Assembly (NCBI GenBank): GCA_903832325.1
Contig: CAILBC010000006.1
Location: 1-64,000, forward strand
Length of the DNA stretch: 64,000 nt
Source: an uncultured Sphingomonadales bacterium
Lineage (GTDB): Bacteria > Pseudomonadota > Alphaproteobacteria > Sphingomonadales > Sphingomonadaceae
Reading direction: 5' to 3'
Positions within the stretch are counted from its first letter, which is position 1, and each line of letters opens with the position of its first letter. Below the pieces are notes generated by a model, which saw nothing but the letters and a program-made list of their open reading frames with translations, did no database searches and was not told the origin of the DNA. Below are positions 31,331 through 42,722 of the stretch, piece after piece. The position numbers were made by a program, and so were the translations under genes.

Positions 31331-32011
31331 TCACCCGATCAGCCGGTACCCCACCCCGGATTCGTTGCGCAGCAGTGCCGGTGTCGCGGGATCAGCCTCC
31401 AGCTTGCGGCGGATGCCGCGTGCGGCCACGCGCAAGTATTCCACATCGCGTTCGTGCCCCGCGCCCCAGACCGCGCGCAGCAGCTGCGCGTGGGTGATCA
31501 CCCGGCCGGGATGCTTGGCCAGTTCCGCCAGCATGCCATATTCCTTGGGCGTCAGATGCACTTCCTCACCGGCGCGGATGACCAGCCGCGCGGCCAGATC
31601 GATTGTCACATCGCCCAGCACGACTTTGTCTGACCGGCTTTCCGCTGCCAGCCGGTGGCGCAACGCGGTGCGCAGCCGGGCGCGCAGTTCTTCGCTGTCG
31701 AACGGTTTGAGCACATAGTCATCGGCACCAAGATCGAGCGCGGCCACTTTCTGATCGGTATCACCACGCGCCGAAACCACGATCAGCGCGGCGCCGGCCG
31801 CCTTGATCAGCGGCACCAGTTCCAGCCCGTCGCGATCGGGCAGCCCCAGATCGAGCAGCACCGCCGCCGGCTTGTCAATGGCGAGCGAGGCCATGGCGGC
31901 GCGCGCATCGGCCGCCTCGATCACGGCATAGCCCGATCGCGTCAGCGCAGTGTGGAGCAGGCGGCGGATTGCGGCATCGTCTTCGACCACCAGCACGGTC
32001 AGCGGCTTCAT
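31331..32011 (-). CDS. kdpE: KdpE response regulator
   Basis: The 226-residue OmpR-type regulator has a receiver domain (Asp11-Asp12, phospho-acceptor Asp54 in VLLDLGLPD, Lys in VLKPFDSEE) and a winged-helix DNA-binding domain (LTPKEYGMLAELAKHPGRVI, then SGVGYRLIG). It is expected to activate kdp transcription at low potassium when phosphorylated by KdpD. Its ATG overlaps the kdpD stop by 4 bases. Confidence 0.95.
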   Translation of the reverse strand: MKPLTVLVVEDDAAIRRLLHTALTRSGYAVIEAADARAAMASLAIDKPAAVLLDLGLPDRDGLELVPLIKAAGAALIVVSARGDTDQKVAALDLGADDYVLKPFDSEELRARLRTALRHRLAAESRSDKVVLGDVTIDLAARLVIRAGEEVHLTPKEYGMLAELAKHPGRVITHAQLLRAVWGAGHERDVEYLRVAARGIRRKLEADPATPALLRNESGVGYRLIG

Positions 32012-34740
32012 GCCGGGTCCTCCGCCGGGTTGGCATCGATCGCGCTCAGATGAGCCTCGTCAAAACGGATCGCAAAGCACGCGCCCTGGCGATCGGTGCG
32101 GTTGCTGGCGGCCACCACAAGGCCCATGGCGGTGCAAAATCCGCGCACGATGGCCAGGCCAAGGCCCGTCCCGCCCTTGCGATCAGACCCTTCGAAGCGG
32201 GCAAATGTTTCGAAAATGCGGTCCTCCCCGCCCGGCGGCAGGCCGGGGCCTTCGTCCATCACCATCAGCGTCAACTGGCCCGGATCGCGCCGCGCGGCAA
32301 TCGTGATCGGGTGGCCGGGTTCGCCATATTTGGCGGCATTGTCGATCAGGTTGATCAGGCATTGGTGAAACAGTTGCGGATCGACCAGCACAAAGGGCAG
32401 ATCGGGTGAAACCGCCATGCGGATCGGATTGGCTGCCAGCCGGCTGCGCAGATCGTGCGCGGCGCTGGCAATGGCATCGGCCAGATCGACCGGCTCGCTG
32501 CTGCGGATCAGCGCGCCCGCCTCGATCCGCGCCATATCGAGCAGATTGCCGACAAAGCCGCGCAACCGACCCGCCTCGGCCCGCGCGCTGGCCAGTTGTT
32601 CGGCCTGCACCGGACCGGCCGGGGTGATCGCATCCAGATTGCCGATGATCGCGGTCAAGGGCGTGCGCAGATCATGGCTGACCGAAGACAGCAGCGCGGT
32701 GCGCAGCCGATCCTGTTCGCGCAATTTGGCAACGCTGGCCATTTCGCCCTCCAGCAGGATGCGTTCCAGCGCCAGGCCGGCCTGATCGAGCAGGCTGGAA
32801 AAGAGCGGCATCTGATCGGTGCGCATCGGGCTGGCGGTATCATCGCGCGCGATGCCGAGCACGGCAAGCACGCGGCCCCCGGCGTTGATCGGGGAAAACA
32901 GCCATTCGCACGCGGTCAGCGTGTCAGACCCGCGCCCGGCGCGGCGGTTGTTGTCAAACGCCCAGCGCGCCGCGGCGTGTTCCAGCGTGTCCATCCGGTC
33001 TTCGGGCGGGATCGCGGCACGCAGGGCGAGCGTGGCGCCTTCCGGCAGCAGCAAGACGGCCCGCACATCGATCAGGCGAGCGACTTCGGCACAGAGCACC
33101 TGGCCCAGATCGGTCTCGGTGGTGATCGCGGTCAATTGCCGGGCAAAGCCGGCCAGGGCGCCGTTTTGCGTGGCGCTGCGCTGCGCCAGCACCGCATTGT
33201 CCCGCACGCGTGAGGCAAGCTGGCTGACCAGCACGGCAATTCCCAGCAGCACCATGACCGTGATCAGGTTCTGCGGATCGGCAATGGTGAAGGTATAGAT
33301 CGGCGGGATGAAAAAGAAATTGTACGCCAGCGATGATGCCAGCCCGGTCACCAGACCGGTGCGCAGGCCATAGCGCGTGGCCGCGACCAGCACCGGCAGC
33401 AGATAGAGCAGCGCAACATTGGTGACATTGCCCAGGCTGGCAATCGAATGGCCGATCAGCGTAACCAGCACCACCAGCGCCAGCGACACGGCATGGCCGG
33501 CGGGGCTGCCCCAGCGACCGGGCAGCAGGGCCGCCACGCGCCGTTGGCGCCCACGTTCTGCCTCGGCATCGAGCGTCAGCACATGGACGGCAACGCCCGA
33601 TCCGTGGCGCACCATGCGATCGACCACCGAACCATGGCGCCATTCGTGCCAGCGCGAACGGCGCGCCTTGCCCAGGATAAGCTGCGTGGCGCGTGCTTCG
33701 TCCAGATAGGACAGCAGGCCCTCGGTAACAGTGGCGGCAGGCACGGTTGCCGTCTGCCCGCCCAGATGCTGCGCCAGTTCCAGCGTGGTGGCCAATTGGC
33801 GCGCATCGGCATCGGCCAGTGCCAGATCGCGCGCGGTTTCGACATGGAGCGCGGTCCATGGCGCGCCCAGCGCATCGGCCATGCGCTTGGCCACGCGCAC
33901 CAGGCCCGCCGCGCCGGGATGTTCGGACACTGCCACCACCAGCCGTTCGCCCGCCGCCCACTTTCCGCCCAGTGCATGGGCGCGCACATGGTCGAGCATC
34001 TGCGCATCGATCGCCTGCGCGGCGCGGCGCAGCGCCAGTTCGCGCAAGGCCGAAAGGTTCGATTTGGAAAAGAAATGCGTCAGCGCGCGCGAAGCTTCTT
34101 CGGGCACATAGACTTTGCCATCGCGCAGCCGCTCGATCAGTTCATCGGGCGGCAGGTCGACAATTTCCAGCTCCGCCTGTTCCAGCACCCGGTCGGGCAG
34201 CGTTTCGCGCACCCGCACCCGGGTGAACGAGGCCACCACATCGTTCAGGCTTTCCAGATGCTGGACATTGAGCGTGGAATAGACATCGATCCCGGCATCA
34301 AGGATTTCCTCGACATCCTGATAGCGTTTGTCGTGCCGGCTGCCCGGGGCATTGGTGTGCGCCAGTTCGTCGATCAGCACCAGCGCGGGGCGGCGCGCCA
34401 GCACCGCGTCGATATCCATTTCCTCAAGCGCGCGGCCATGGTGTTCGATCGGTTTGCGCGGGATCACTTCGAACCCTGCGGTGCGCGCCACGGTTTCGCT
34501 GCGCCCGTGCGTTTCAACCAGGCCGATCACCACATCGAGCCCGGCCTTGCGCCGCGCCGCGGCATCGTCGAGCATTTCGCAAGTCTTGCCCACGCCGGGC
34601 GCCGCGCCCAGAAACACTTTCAGCCGGCCACGCGCCGAATTGCCATCGCCTGGGCTCCTTGCACCGCTCCCCCATGTTTTGTCGCCCCGCGCCAGCGTGC
34701 GCAGCAGGGCATCGGGATCGGGGCGCGGCGGTTCGGTCAT
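32008..34740 (-). CDS. kdpD: KdpD potassium-sensing histidine kinase
   Basis: The 910-residue protein shows the full KdpD plan: an N-terminal KdpD domain with Walker A GAAPGVGKT and DELAHTNAPGSRHDKR, a universal-stress-like domain (about 240-390), four closely spaced membrane helices (about 405-510), a GAF-like region, and kinase core with the phospho-accepting histidine in SVSHDLRTPLTAIIGNL and ATP-binding motifs NAAKYGEPG, DEGPGLPPG and GGTGLGLAIV. It overlaps kdpC by 4 bases. Confidence 0.96.
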   Translation of the reverse strand: MTEPPRPDPDALLRTLARGDKTWGSGARSPGDGNSARGRLKVFLGAAPGVGKTCEMLDDAAARRKAGLDVVIGLVETHGRSETVARTAGFEVIPRKPIEHHGRALEEMDIDAVLARRPALVLIDELAHTNAPGSRHDKRYQDVEEILDAGIDVYSTLNVQHLESLNDVVASFTRVRVRETLPDRVLEQAELEIVDLPPDELIERLRDGKVYVPEEASRALTHFFSKSNLSALRELALRRAAQAIDAQMLDHVRAHALGGKWAAGERLVVAVSEHPGAAGLVRVAKRMADALGAPWTALHVETARDLALADADARQLATTLELAQHLGGQTATVPAATVTEGLLSYLDEARATQLILGKARRSRWHEWRHGSVVDRMVRHGSGVAVHVLTLDAEAERGRQRRVAALLPGRWGSPAGHAVSLALVVLVTLIGHSIASLGNVTNVALLYLLPVLVAATRYGLRTGLVTGLASSLAYNFFFIPPIYTFTIADPQNLITVMVLLGIAVLVSQLASRVRDNAVLAQRSATQNGALAGFARQLTAITTETDLGQVLCAEVARLIDVRAVLLLPEGATLALRAAIPPEDRMDTLEHAAARWAFDNNRRAGRGSDTLTACEWLFSPINAGGRVLAVLGIARDDTASPMRTDQMPLFSSLLDQAGLALERILLEGEMASVAKLREQDRLRTALLSSVSHDLRTPLTAIIGNLDAITPAGPVQAEQLASARAEAGRLRGFVGNLLDMARIEAGALIRSSEPVDLADAIASAAHDLRSRLAANPIRMAVSPDLPFVLVDPQLFHQCLINLIDNAAKYGEPGHPITIAARRDPGQLTLMVMDEGPGLPPGGEDRIFETFARFEGSDRKGGTGLGLAIVRGFCTAMGLVVAASNRTDRQGACFAIRFDEAHLSAIDANPAEDPA

Positions 34741-35318
34741 CGCGGCGGTTGTGCCCCTGTCGCGGTCAGATTGTCGAGCGCGAGATTGAGCCGCAGCACA
34801 TTGACATGCGGTTCACCGATCATCCCCAGCAGCGGCATCTGCACCGCGCCATCCACAAGTGCCAGCACGCGCGCCGGGGCAAGATGCCGCGCGGCGGCCA
34901 CGCGCCGCACTTGCCATTCGGCGGCTTGCGGGCTGATATCGGGGTCCAGCCCCGATGCCGATGTGGTCAACAGGTCCGCCGGCGCACCGGGGTTGGCGGC
35001 CAGATCGGCGGCAACCCGCGCGATCAGCGGGCGCGCCGTGGGGCCCAGGTTCGATCCGCCCGATTGCAGCGGATCATAGCCTTTGCCCGCGGCAGACAGG
35101 CGTGGATGGAAATAGCCGTCGGCAGCAAAACCCTGGCCGATCAGCCCCGATCCGATCACGTGCCCGTCGCGCCGGATCAGCGAGCCGCCCGCCGCATCGG
35201 CAAACACCGCCTGCGACAGGCCGGTCACCGCCAGGGGATAGGCCAGCCCCGTCAGCGCAAAAAAGGCGGCGGTCAGCACGATTGCCGGGCGGGCAGCGGC
35301 GGCAAAGTCGGTGAGCAT
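34737..35318 (-). CDS. kdpC: Potassium-transporting ATPase subunit KdpC
   Basis: A 193-residue protein with one N-terminal membrane helix (AIVLTAAFFALTGLAYPLAV) and the family sequences GSLIRRDGHVIGSGLIGQGF, FHPRLSAAGKGYDP, TTSASGLDPDISPQAAEWQV and GEPHVNVLRLNLAL. It is the assembly/affinity subunit of the Kdp P-type ATPase. AAGGA precedes the ATG. Unusually for a kdp operon, 94 bases separate it from kdpB, and this spacer is almost wholly a 14-base tandem repeat. Confidence 0.95.
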   Translation of the reverse strand: MLTDFAAAARPAIVLTAAFFALTGLAYPLAVTGLSQAVFADAAGGSLIRRDGHVIGSGLIGQGFAADGYFHPRLSAAGKGYDPLQSGGSNLGPTARPLIARVAADLAANPGAPADLLTTSASGLDPDISPQAAEWQVRRVAAARHLAPARVLALVDGAVQMPLLGMIGEPHVNVLRLNLALDNLTATGAQPPR

Positions 35319-35342
35319 GGGCAGGGTCCTTTTTTTCGCAAT

Positions 35343-35412
35343 TGGGGCCCGGAATTACAGGCCCGGAATTTCAGGCCAGGAATTTCAGGCCCAGAATTTC
35401 AGGCACGCAATT

Positions 35413-35420
<8 letters not shown>
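35343..35420 (-). repeat. Stop-codon-containing 14-base repeat after kdpB, about five copies
   Basis: On the minus strand GCCTGAAATTSS-type units follow each other with an exact 14-base period. TGA occurs at 35415 (kdpB stop), 35401, 35387 and 35373; a fifth copy has TGT. The period moves each TGA to a new frame. Confidence 0.95.
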
Positions 35421-37452
<2,032 letters not shown>

Positions 37453-37481
37453 GGGAATGTCTTTGTCCTTGCCGGAAACGG

Positions 37482-39197
37482 TCAGAACGTGGTGCCGGCG
37501 AGCATCGCCATCTGTTCGGCAATCGGCCCCAGCGCGAGCGCAGGCAGGAATGTCAGCCCGCCAACAATCAGGATCACCGCGACCAGCAGCCCGATCCACA
37601 GCGGGCCGGTGGTGGGGAACGACCCGGCCGAGGCCGGCGTAACGTTCTTGCGCGCCAGCGATCCGGCAATTGCCAGCACCGGCACCATCACGAAAAAGCG
37701 CCCGATCCACATGCACACGGCCAGCGCGCCATTATAGAACGGGGTGTTGGCGCTGATCCCGCCAAAGGCCGATCCGTTGTTGCCGGTGGCCGACGCAAAG
37801 GCATAGAGAATTTCGGTAAAGCCGTGCGGCCCGCGATTGGCAGGTCCCGCCAGGCCCGCCGCGGTGATGCTGGCGATTGCGGTTCCGCCAAGGATGCACA
37901 ACGGCAGCACGACAATCGCCAGCACCGCCAGCTTCACCTCGTGCCCTTCGATCTTTTTGCCGACATATTCGGGGGTGCGCCCGACCATCAGCCCGGCAAT
38001 GAACACCGCCAGCAGCGCGAACAGCAGAAACCCGTAAATTCCCGAGCCCACGCCGCCTATCACGATTTCGCCCAGTTCGATGTTGAACAGCGGGATCAGC
38101 CCGCCAATCGGGGTAAAGCTGTCGTGCATGGCATTGACCGCACCGCAACTGGCCGCGGTGGTCACGGCAGCGAACAGCGCGCTGGCGGCCGCGCCAAAGC
38201 GCAATTCCTTGCCCTCCATGTTCGCGCCCGCAAGTCCTGTATGGTGGAGCAGCGGATTGCCGCCGGCTTCCTGCCAATAGAGCACCCCGGCGCCGGCCAC
38301 GAACAGGATCATCATCGCCGCCAGCACGGCCCAGCCCTGGCGCGTATCACCCACCGCACGGCCAAAACACCAGGTCAGCCCGACTCCGATGGCAAAGATC
38401 GACAGCATTTGCAGCGCGTTGATCAGCGCATTCGGGTTTTCGAACGGATGCGCCGAATTGGCGTTGAAAAAGCCGCCACCATTGGTGCCCAGCAGTTTGA
38501 TCGCCTCCTGGCTGGCGATGGGGCCGACAACGAGGGTCTGGTGCGCACCCTCCAGCGTGGTGGCCTCGATCGTGCTGGCAAACGTCTGCGGCACCCCGCC
38601 GGCCACAAGCACCAGGGCATAAATCAGCGACAGCGGCAGCAGCAGGTAAAGCGTGATGCGCGTCATGTCGGCCCAGAAATTGCCGACCGACCCTGTTTCG
38701 CGCCGGGCAAAGCCGCGAAACAGCGCAAAGGCGACGGCAATGCCTGTGGCCGCCGACAGGAAATTGTGCGGCACCAGCGCCAGCATCTGCGACAGGTTCG
38801 ACAGCGTCGCTTCGCCCGCATAGGCCTGCCAGTTGGTGTTTGTGGCAAAACTGATTGCGGTGTTCATGGCAAGATCGGGCGCCAGACCGGGCAGGGCGCG
38901 CGGATTGAGCGGCAGCACGCCCTGCAGCCGCAGCAGCGCATAAGTCACCAGCACCGTGACCACCTGAAACACCAGCATCGCCAGCGCATATTGGCGCCAG
39001 GTCTGTTCGCGCGCCGGGTCGATCCCGGCCAGGCGATAGAACCCGCGCTCTATCGGGGCGAGCAGGCGCGTGGCCCGGGTTGTGCGCCCTTCATAAAGCA
39101 TGAACAGCCACAGCCCGACGGGCTTGGCCAACGCCACGCAGGCGCAAACGAAGACCAGGATCAGCGTCCAGCCGGAAAATGTGCCCGATAATGGCAT
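37482..39197 (-). CDS. kdpA: Potassium-transporting ATPase subunit KdpA
   Basis: The 571-residue channel-like subunit has ten or more membrane helices and the four selectivity-filter-like segments of KdpA, including [43 protein letters not shown] and [10 protein letters not shown]. It forms the potassium pathway of the Kdp complex. The gene lies 29 bases upstream of kdpB and 17 bases after the last copy of the repeat that follows kdpF. Confidence 0.96.
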   Translation of the reverse strand: MPLSGTFSGWTLILVFVCACVALAKPVGLWLFMLYEGRTTRATRLLAPIERGFYRLAGIDPAREQTWRQYALAMLVFQVVTVLVTYALLRLQGVLPLNPRALPGLAPDLAMNTAISFATNTNWQAYAGEATLSNLSQMLALVPHNFLSAATGIAVAFALFRGFARRETGSVGNFWADMTRITLYLLLPLSLIYALVLVAGGVPQTFASTIEATTLEGAHQTLVVGPIASQEAIKLLGTNGGGFFNANSAHPFENPNALINALQMLSIFAIGVGLTWCFGRAVGDTRQGWAVLAAMMILFVAGAGVLYWQEAGGNPLLHHTGLAGANMEGKELRFGAAASALFAAVTTAASCGAVNAMHDSFTPIGGLIPLFNIELGEIVIGGVGSGIYGFLLFALLAVFIAGLMVGRTPEYVGKKIEGHEVKLAVLAIVVLPLCILGGTAIASITAAGLAGPANRGPHGFTEILYAFASATGNNGSAFGGISANTPFYNGALAVCMWIGRFFVMVPVLAIAGSLARKNVTPASAGSFPTTGPLWIGLLVAVILIVGGLTFLPALALGPIAEQMAMLAGTTF

Positions 39198-39213
39198 CGC
39201 AACGGCGTCCTCT

Positions 39214-39250
39214 TCAGGCGGAAGGTTGGGTCAGGCGGAAGATCGGGTCA
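39214..39250 (-). repeat. Stop-codon-containing 17-base repeat after kdpF, three TGAs
   Basis: The kdpF stop TGA (39250-39248) is followed by CCCGATCTTCCGCCTGA and CCCAACCTTCCGCCTGA. The 17-base steps put the three TGA codons in three different frames. Confidence 0.93.
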
Positions 39251-39337
39251 GAACTTTTCAGGGTTCAGCAGCGCGACCACGAGGTAACCGAGCAGGCCAA
39301 GCGCAGTCAGGCCGGCCAGAACGAGTGCAGGTGTCAT
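39248..39337 (-). CDS. kdpF: Potassium-transporting ATPase subunit KdpF
   Basis: A 29-residue single-helix peptide, MTPALVLAGLTALGLLGYLV followed by VALLNPEKF, matching the KdpF pattern of a short hydrophobic helix ending LLxPE+F. It stabilises the Kdp complex in the membrane. GGAG lies about 12 bases upstream. It lies between the leader ORF and kdpA on the same strand. Confidence 0.93.
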   Translation of the reverse strand: MTPALVLAGLTALGLLGYLVVALLNPEKF

Positions 39338-39392
39338 CGGGGCAGGACTCCGGCATTGAGATGCGGCGCGCGCGGGGCGGGCATAATCGGGC

Positions 39393-39476
39393 TCATCGCG
39401 CGTCGCACAGCCGCACAAAGCCCAGGGTCAGCAGGGTGAGGCCGGTAAGCTCGGCCAGCCAGGCAAGATCCATCAT
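39393..39476 (-). CDS. Short membrane-peptide ORF preceding kdpF
   Basis: A 27-residue ORF, MMDLAWLAELTGLTLLTLGF followed by VRLCDAR, begins 8 bases after AAGGG and ends 55 bases before kdpF. It is one hydrophobic helix with a cationic end. I recall similar unnamed peptides ahead of kdpF in other bacteria, but cannot check. It may be a further small Kdp-associated peptide or a regulatory leader. The second ATG (39473) is an equally possible start. Confidence 0.6.
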   Translation of the reverse strand: MMDLAWLAELTGLTLLTLGFVRLCDAR

Positions 39477-39603
39477 GCAAAAAGGCCCTTGTTGTGCGAC
39501 ACCGCCCGGCGATCGCTGCCGGTGGTTGCGCTTTGTCCCGGGGTGCCGTTAAGGTTCCACGGCGAAGCGGCCCGCCGCCGTTAGGAAAGCATAAAGAGCA
39601 CCC

Positions 39604-40587
39604 ATGGCCCTGAAGATGATCCTGCCCGCACGCAGACCGACGATGCGCACGAACCGGCGATGGGCTGCGTTTCGCATCGGCCTGGCGCTCGTATCCGCCG
39701 GTCTGGTTGCGGCGCCCGCGCAGGCGCAAAAGGTGGATGAAACCCCGCGCACCGTGGTTATGACCGCCTTTGGCCCCGAATTCGATGCGCTTTCGGGCGC
39801 GATCGGCAATCCGAAGACCATCGCGATCAACGGGCTGAATTTTGTCACCGGCACACTGGAGGGGCATTCTGTCGTGCTGATGAAAAGCGGGGTCAGCGTG
39901 GTCAATGCCGCGATGACCACGCAATTGGTGATTGATCGCTTTGCCGTGCGGCGGATCGTTTTTTCGGGGATTGCCGGCGGGGTCGATCCGTCGCTGGCGA
40001 TTGGCGATGTGGTCGTGCCCGAGGCCTGGGGCCAATACCTTGAGGCGTCATTCGCGCGCGAAACGCCGCAGGGCTGGCAACCGCCCGAACGCTTTGACGG
40101 GGCGCCGGCCAACTGGCGCTTCATCTATCCGCGCGGCACCACGGTTTCGCGTGCCGATCGCCCGGCGCAGCGGTTTTTCACCATCCCGGCCGATCCCGCG
40201 CTGATCGCGCTGGCGCGCAAGGTCGTTCCGGGCCTGGCGCTGTCGGCCTGCGTGGATGGGGCGGGCGGATCGGGTGATCGCCAGTGCCTGCCGCGTGCGC
40301 CGCGGGTTGACGTGGGCGGTGTGGGCGTGACAGCGGGCATTTATGCCGACAATGCCGAATTCCGCGAATACCTGCAAATCGCCTGGCATGCGCGCGTGCT
40401 CGATATGGAAAGCGCCAGCGTGATCCAGGTTGCCTGGGCCAATGCCGTTCCGGCCATCGTGTTCCGCAGCCTGTCGGACCTTGCCGGCGGTGATGCCGAT
40501 GCCAACCGCATGGATACGTTCATGCACCTGGCCTCGGTCAATTCGGCGCGGGTGGTGCGCGCCTATCTTGCTGCGCTGCCCGATTGA
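39604..40587 (+). CDS. Exported phosphorylase-superfamily protein (MTA/SAH-nucleosidase-like)
   Basis: The 327-residue protein has a probable signal peptide (RRWAAFRIGLALVSAGLVAA, cleavage near AQAQ) and a nucleoside phosphorylase/nucleosidase fold: TVVMTAFGPEFDALSGAIG, RRIVFSGIAGGVDPSLAIGD and the ribose-binding ending DMESASVIQVAWANAVPAIV followed by SLSDLAGG. The family cleaves purine nucleosides such as methylthioadenosine to adenine. Export would place it in the periplasm. The adenine deaminase gene begins at its stop codon, suggesting sequential purine salvage. ATG 39643 (MRTNRRW) is an alternative start. Confidence 0.8.
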   Translation: MALKMILPARRPTMRTNRRWAAFRIGLALVSAGLVAAPAQAQKVDETPRTVVMTAFGPEFDALSGAIGNPKTIAINGLNFVTGTLEGHSVVLMKSGVSVVNAAMTTQLVIDRFAVRRIVFSGIAGGVDPSLAIGDVVVPEAWGQYLEASFARETPQGWQPPERFDGAPANWRFIYPRGTTVSRADRPAQRFFTIPADPALIALARKVVPGLALSACVDGAGGSGDRQCLPRAPRVDVGGVGVTAGIYADNAEFREYLQIAWHARVLDMESASVIQVAWANAVPAIVFRSLSDLAGGDADANRMDTFMHLASVNSARVVRAYLAALPD

Positions 40588-40604
40588 TGCCCGGGCAGAT
40601 GGCG

Positions 40605-41621
40605 ATGACCGATCTCGACCACTTCATCATCGGCCTGCCCAAGGCCGAACTCCACCTGCATATCGAAGGCAGCCTGGAGCCCGAGCTGATGTTTGCGCTG
40701 GCGCGGCGCAACGGCGTGGCGCTGCCTTATCCCGATGTCGAAGCGCTGCGCGCGGCCTATGCCTTTTCCAACTTGCAGGATTTTCTCGATATCTATTACG
40801 CCGGGGCGGCGGTGCTGCGCACTTCGGCCGATTTTCATGACCTGGCCCTGGCCTATTTCGACCGCGCGGCGGCCGATGGCGTGGTCCATGCGGAGATCAT
40901 GTTCGATCCGCAGACCCACACCGCGCGCGGCATCGCCTTTGCCACGGTGATCGAAGGCCTGCTGTCGGCAATGGCCGCGGCACAGGCGCGGCATGGCATG
41001 ACCAGCTGCCTGATCATGAGCTTTCTGCGCCACCTGACCGAGGACGACGCCTTTGCCACGCTGGCCGAGGCACAGCCCTGGCTTGACCGGATCACGGCGG
41101 TCGGGCTCGATTCATCGGAACTGGGCCATCCGCCCGAAAAGTTTGCCCGGGTCTTTGCCGCGGCGCGTGGCGCCGGGCTGAAATGCGTGGCCCATGCCGG
41201 TGAAGAGGGGCCGCCCGCTTATGTCAGCGGAGCACTCGATGCGTTGCGCGTTGATCGCATCGATCACGGCAATCGCGCGCTCGAAGATTCCGCGCTGGTC
41301 GAACGGCTGGCGGCAAGCGGGATGGTGCTGACCGTATGCCCGCTGTCCAATCTGCGGCTTTGCGTGATTTCCGCGATGGACCGCCACCCGATCGATCGCA
41401 TGCTCGCCGCCGGCCTGCGCGCCACGGTCAATTCGGATGATCCGGCCTATTTCGGCGGCTATATTGCCGACAATTATCGCGCCGTGGCGGCGGCGCGCGG
41501 CCTGTCACGCGCCGATCTGGCGCAGATCGCACGCAACAGCCTGACCGGATCGTTCCTGCCTGCCGACCGGATTGCCGAACTCGGCGCGCGGCTCGATGCG
41601 TTCGTGCTCCGGCACGGTTGA
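40605..41621 (+). CDS. Adenine deaminase, ADA-like (amidohydrolase superfamily)
   Basis: The 338-residue protein has the zinc site HxH (His17, His19 in KAELHLHIEG), His197 in CVAHAGEEGPP with Glu200, His221 and Asp278-Asp279 in TVNSDDPAYFGGYI. The EEGPP and SDDPAYFGGY sequences are those of the bacterial adenine deaminase branch (Pseudomonas PA0148 type) rather than true adenosine deaminases, so adenine to hypoxanthine is the likely reaction. It follows the nucleosidase without a gap; ATGs at 40587 and 40599 are alternative starts. Confidence 0.85.
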   Translation: MTDLDHFIIGLPKAELHLHIEGSLEPELMFALARRNGVALPYPDVEALRAAYAFSNLQDFLDIYYAGAAVLRTSADFHDLALAYFDRAAADGVVHAEIMFDPQTHTARGIAFATVIEGLLSAMAAAQARHGMTSCLIMSFLRHLTEDDAFATLAEAQPWLDRITAVGLDSSELGHPPEKFARVFAAARGAGLKCVAHAGEEGPPAYVSGALDALRVDRIDHGNRALEDSALVERLAASGMVLTVCPLSNLRLCVISAMDRHPIDRMLAAGLRATVNSDDPAYFGGYIADNYRAVAAARGLSRADLAQIARNSLTGSFLPADRIAELGARLDAFVLRHG

Positions 41622-41640
41622 ATTTCTGGCGCTCCAGAAC

Positions 41641-41684
41641 GGCTAATACGCCAGAACGGCTAATACGCCAGAACGGCTAATACG
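41641..41684 (+). repeat. 17-base tandem repeat abutting element copy B
   Basis: CCAGAACGGCTAATACG recurs with a 17-base period (TAA at 41644, 41661, 41678). The last copy forms the left end of the double-hairpin element, TAATACGGAT, as if the element boundary had been amplified. Confidence 0.93.
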
Positions 41685-41784
41685 GATGTGCGATGAGTGG
41701 AACTCATCGCACAACGTGACGCTCAGGCGCCGCGCGGGCTTATACCAAGGTGCGTCAAGTCAAGCGCACTGCACATTGGTATAA
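41678..41784 (+). repeat. Double-hairpin intergenic element, copy B
   Basis: Left hairpin: TGTGCGATGAGT (41687-41698), loop GGA, ACTCATCGCACA, a perfect 12-base stem. Core: GTGACGCTCAGGCGCCGCGC. Right hairpin: TTATACCAA (41740-41748) with TTGGTATAA (41776-41784). It lies between convergent adenine deaminase and LysR genes and encodes the last eight codons and the stop of the LysR gene. Confidence 0.93.
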
Positions 41785-42722
41785 AATTGCCGTGGCGCGT
41801 GGATTGCCGGCCAGGCCAGCGCGGGAAACCCGGCCTCCAGTTCGGCCAGCACGATTCCCGCCGCGGGCGAGGGCGCGCGTGCCGTTGCCGTGCACAGCGC
41901 CAGCGTCATCGGCCGCAGCACCGGATCGGACAGCCGCGCAAAGGCCAGCGTGCCCTGCTGCACTTCGGTCGCGACATCGAGCGCGGTCAGCACGCCCACG
42001 CCGACCCCTTGTTGCACCAGCGAGACGATCATCTGGATATTGTCCGCCGTTGCGCGGCGGTCGAGCGTGATGCCACAAGTCGCCTCAAGCACTTCGAATT
42101 GCTGGTGCACGGCGAGGTGGCGCGACGGCGCAATCACCGGCACATCGGCACAGGCGGCCAGGCGGGTTTCGCCCTGCTGCGCCAGCGCATGGCCGGGCGG
42201 GGTCACGATGCCCGGAACCACATCGACAAAGGCACGCACCGACAGATCGCGGAACGATTGCGGATCATAAAGGATGCCCAGATCGACCGCGCCCTCGGTG
42301 ATCATGGCGCGCACGACATCGTTGGGTTGAACATGCAGGCCCACAGTCATCCCCGGATAACGCGAGCGAATGGCGTGGATCACCGCCGGCACTTGCCCTT
42401 TGGCCAGGGCATCGATCACCGCGATATCGACATGGCCGCGTTTCAGCCCGCGCAGATCCTCGATCTGGATCAGGACCTCGGCCAGATTGCGCTGCCAGCG
42501 ACCGCCCGCGGCCATCAGCACTTCGCCCGCGGCCGTCAGCCGCAGCCCGCCATGCAGCCGTTCGAACAGCGGCGCGCCCAGATCAGACTCAACCTTCAGG
42601 ATCTGCCGGTCGATCGACGAGGCCGAAACGCCCAGTTCCTCGGCCGCGCGGCGGATCGAACCGAGCCGGCCGACCACCAGGAAATAGCGCAAAAAGCGCG
42701 ACAGCGCGGGCATCGGGGGCAT
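41760..42722 (-). CDS. LysR-family transcriptional regulator
   Basis: The 320-residue protein has an N-terminal winged helix (LGSIRRAAEELGVSASSIDR, about 20-40) and a periplasmic-binding-like effector domain from about residue 95 (GHVDIAVIDALAKGQVPAVI, then YPGMTVGLHVQPNDVVRAMI). The target is unknown; the divergent ABC-F gene is 300 bases away. The C-terminal residues FYTNVQCA and the stop are read from repeat copy B, so this end is probably not ancestral. Confidence 0.88.
   Translation of the reverse strand: MPPMPALSRFLRYFLVVGRLGSIRRAAEELGVSASSIDRQILKVESDLGAPLFERLHGGLRLTAAGEVLMAAGGRWQRNLAEVLIQIEDLRGLKRGHVDIAVIDALAKGQVPAVIHAIRSRYPGMTVGLHVQPNDVVRAMITEGAVDLGILYDPQSFRDLSVRAFVDVVPGIVTPPGHALAQQGETRLAACADVPVIAPSRHLAVHQQFEVLEATCGITLDRRATADNIQMIVSLVQQGVGVGVLTALDVATEVQQGTLAFARLSDPVLRPMTLALCTATARAPSPAAGIVLAELEAGFPALAWPAIHAPRQFYTNVQCA

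Noticed and set aside
30494..31633. Separate 379-codon gene starting at GTG 30494
   Set aside because: Its first 105 residues continue adhesin head repeats in the same frame as the upstream gene, and the rest after the frameshift has no family pattern.
40605..41621. Adenosine deaminase
   Set aside because: EEGPP and SDDPAYFGGY sequences match the adenine deaminase branch; adenosine activity cannot be wholly excluded.
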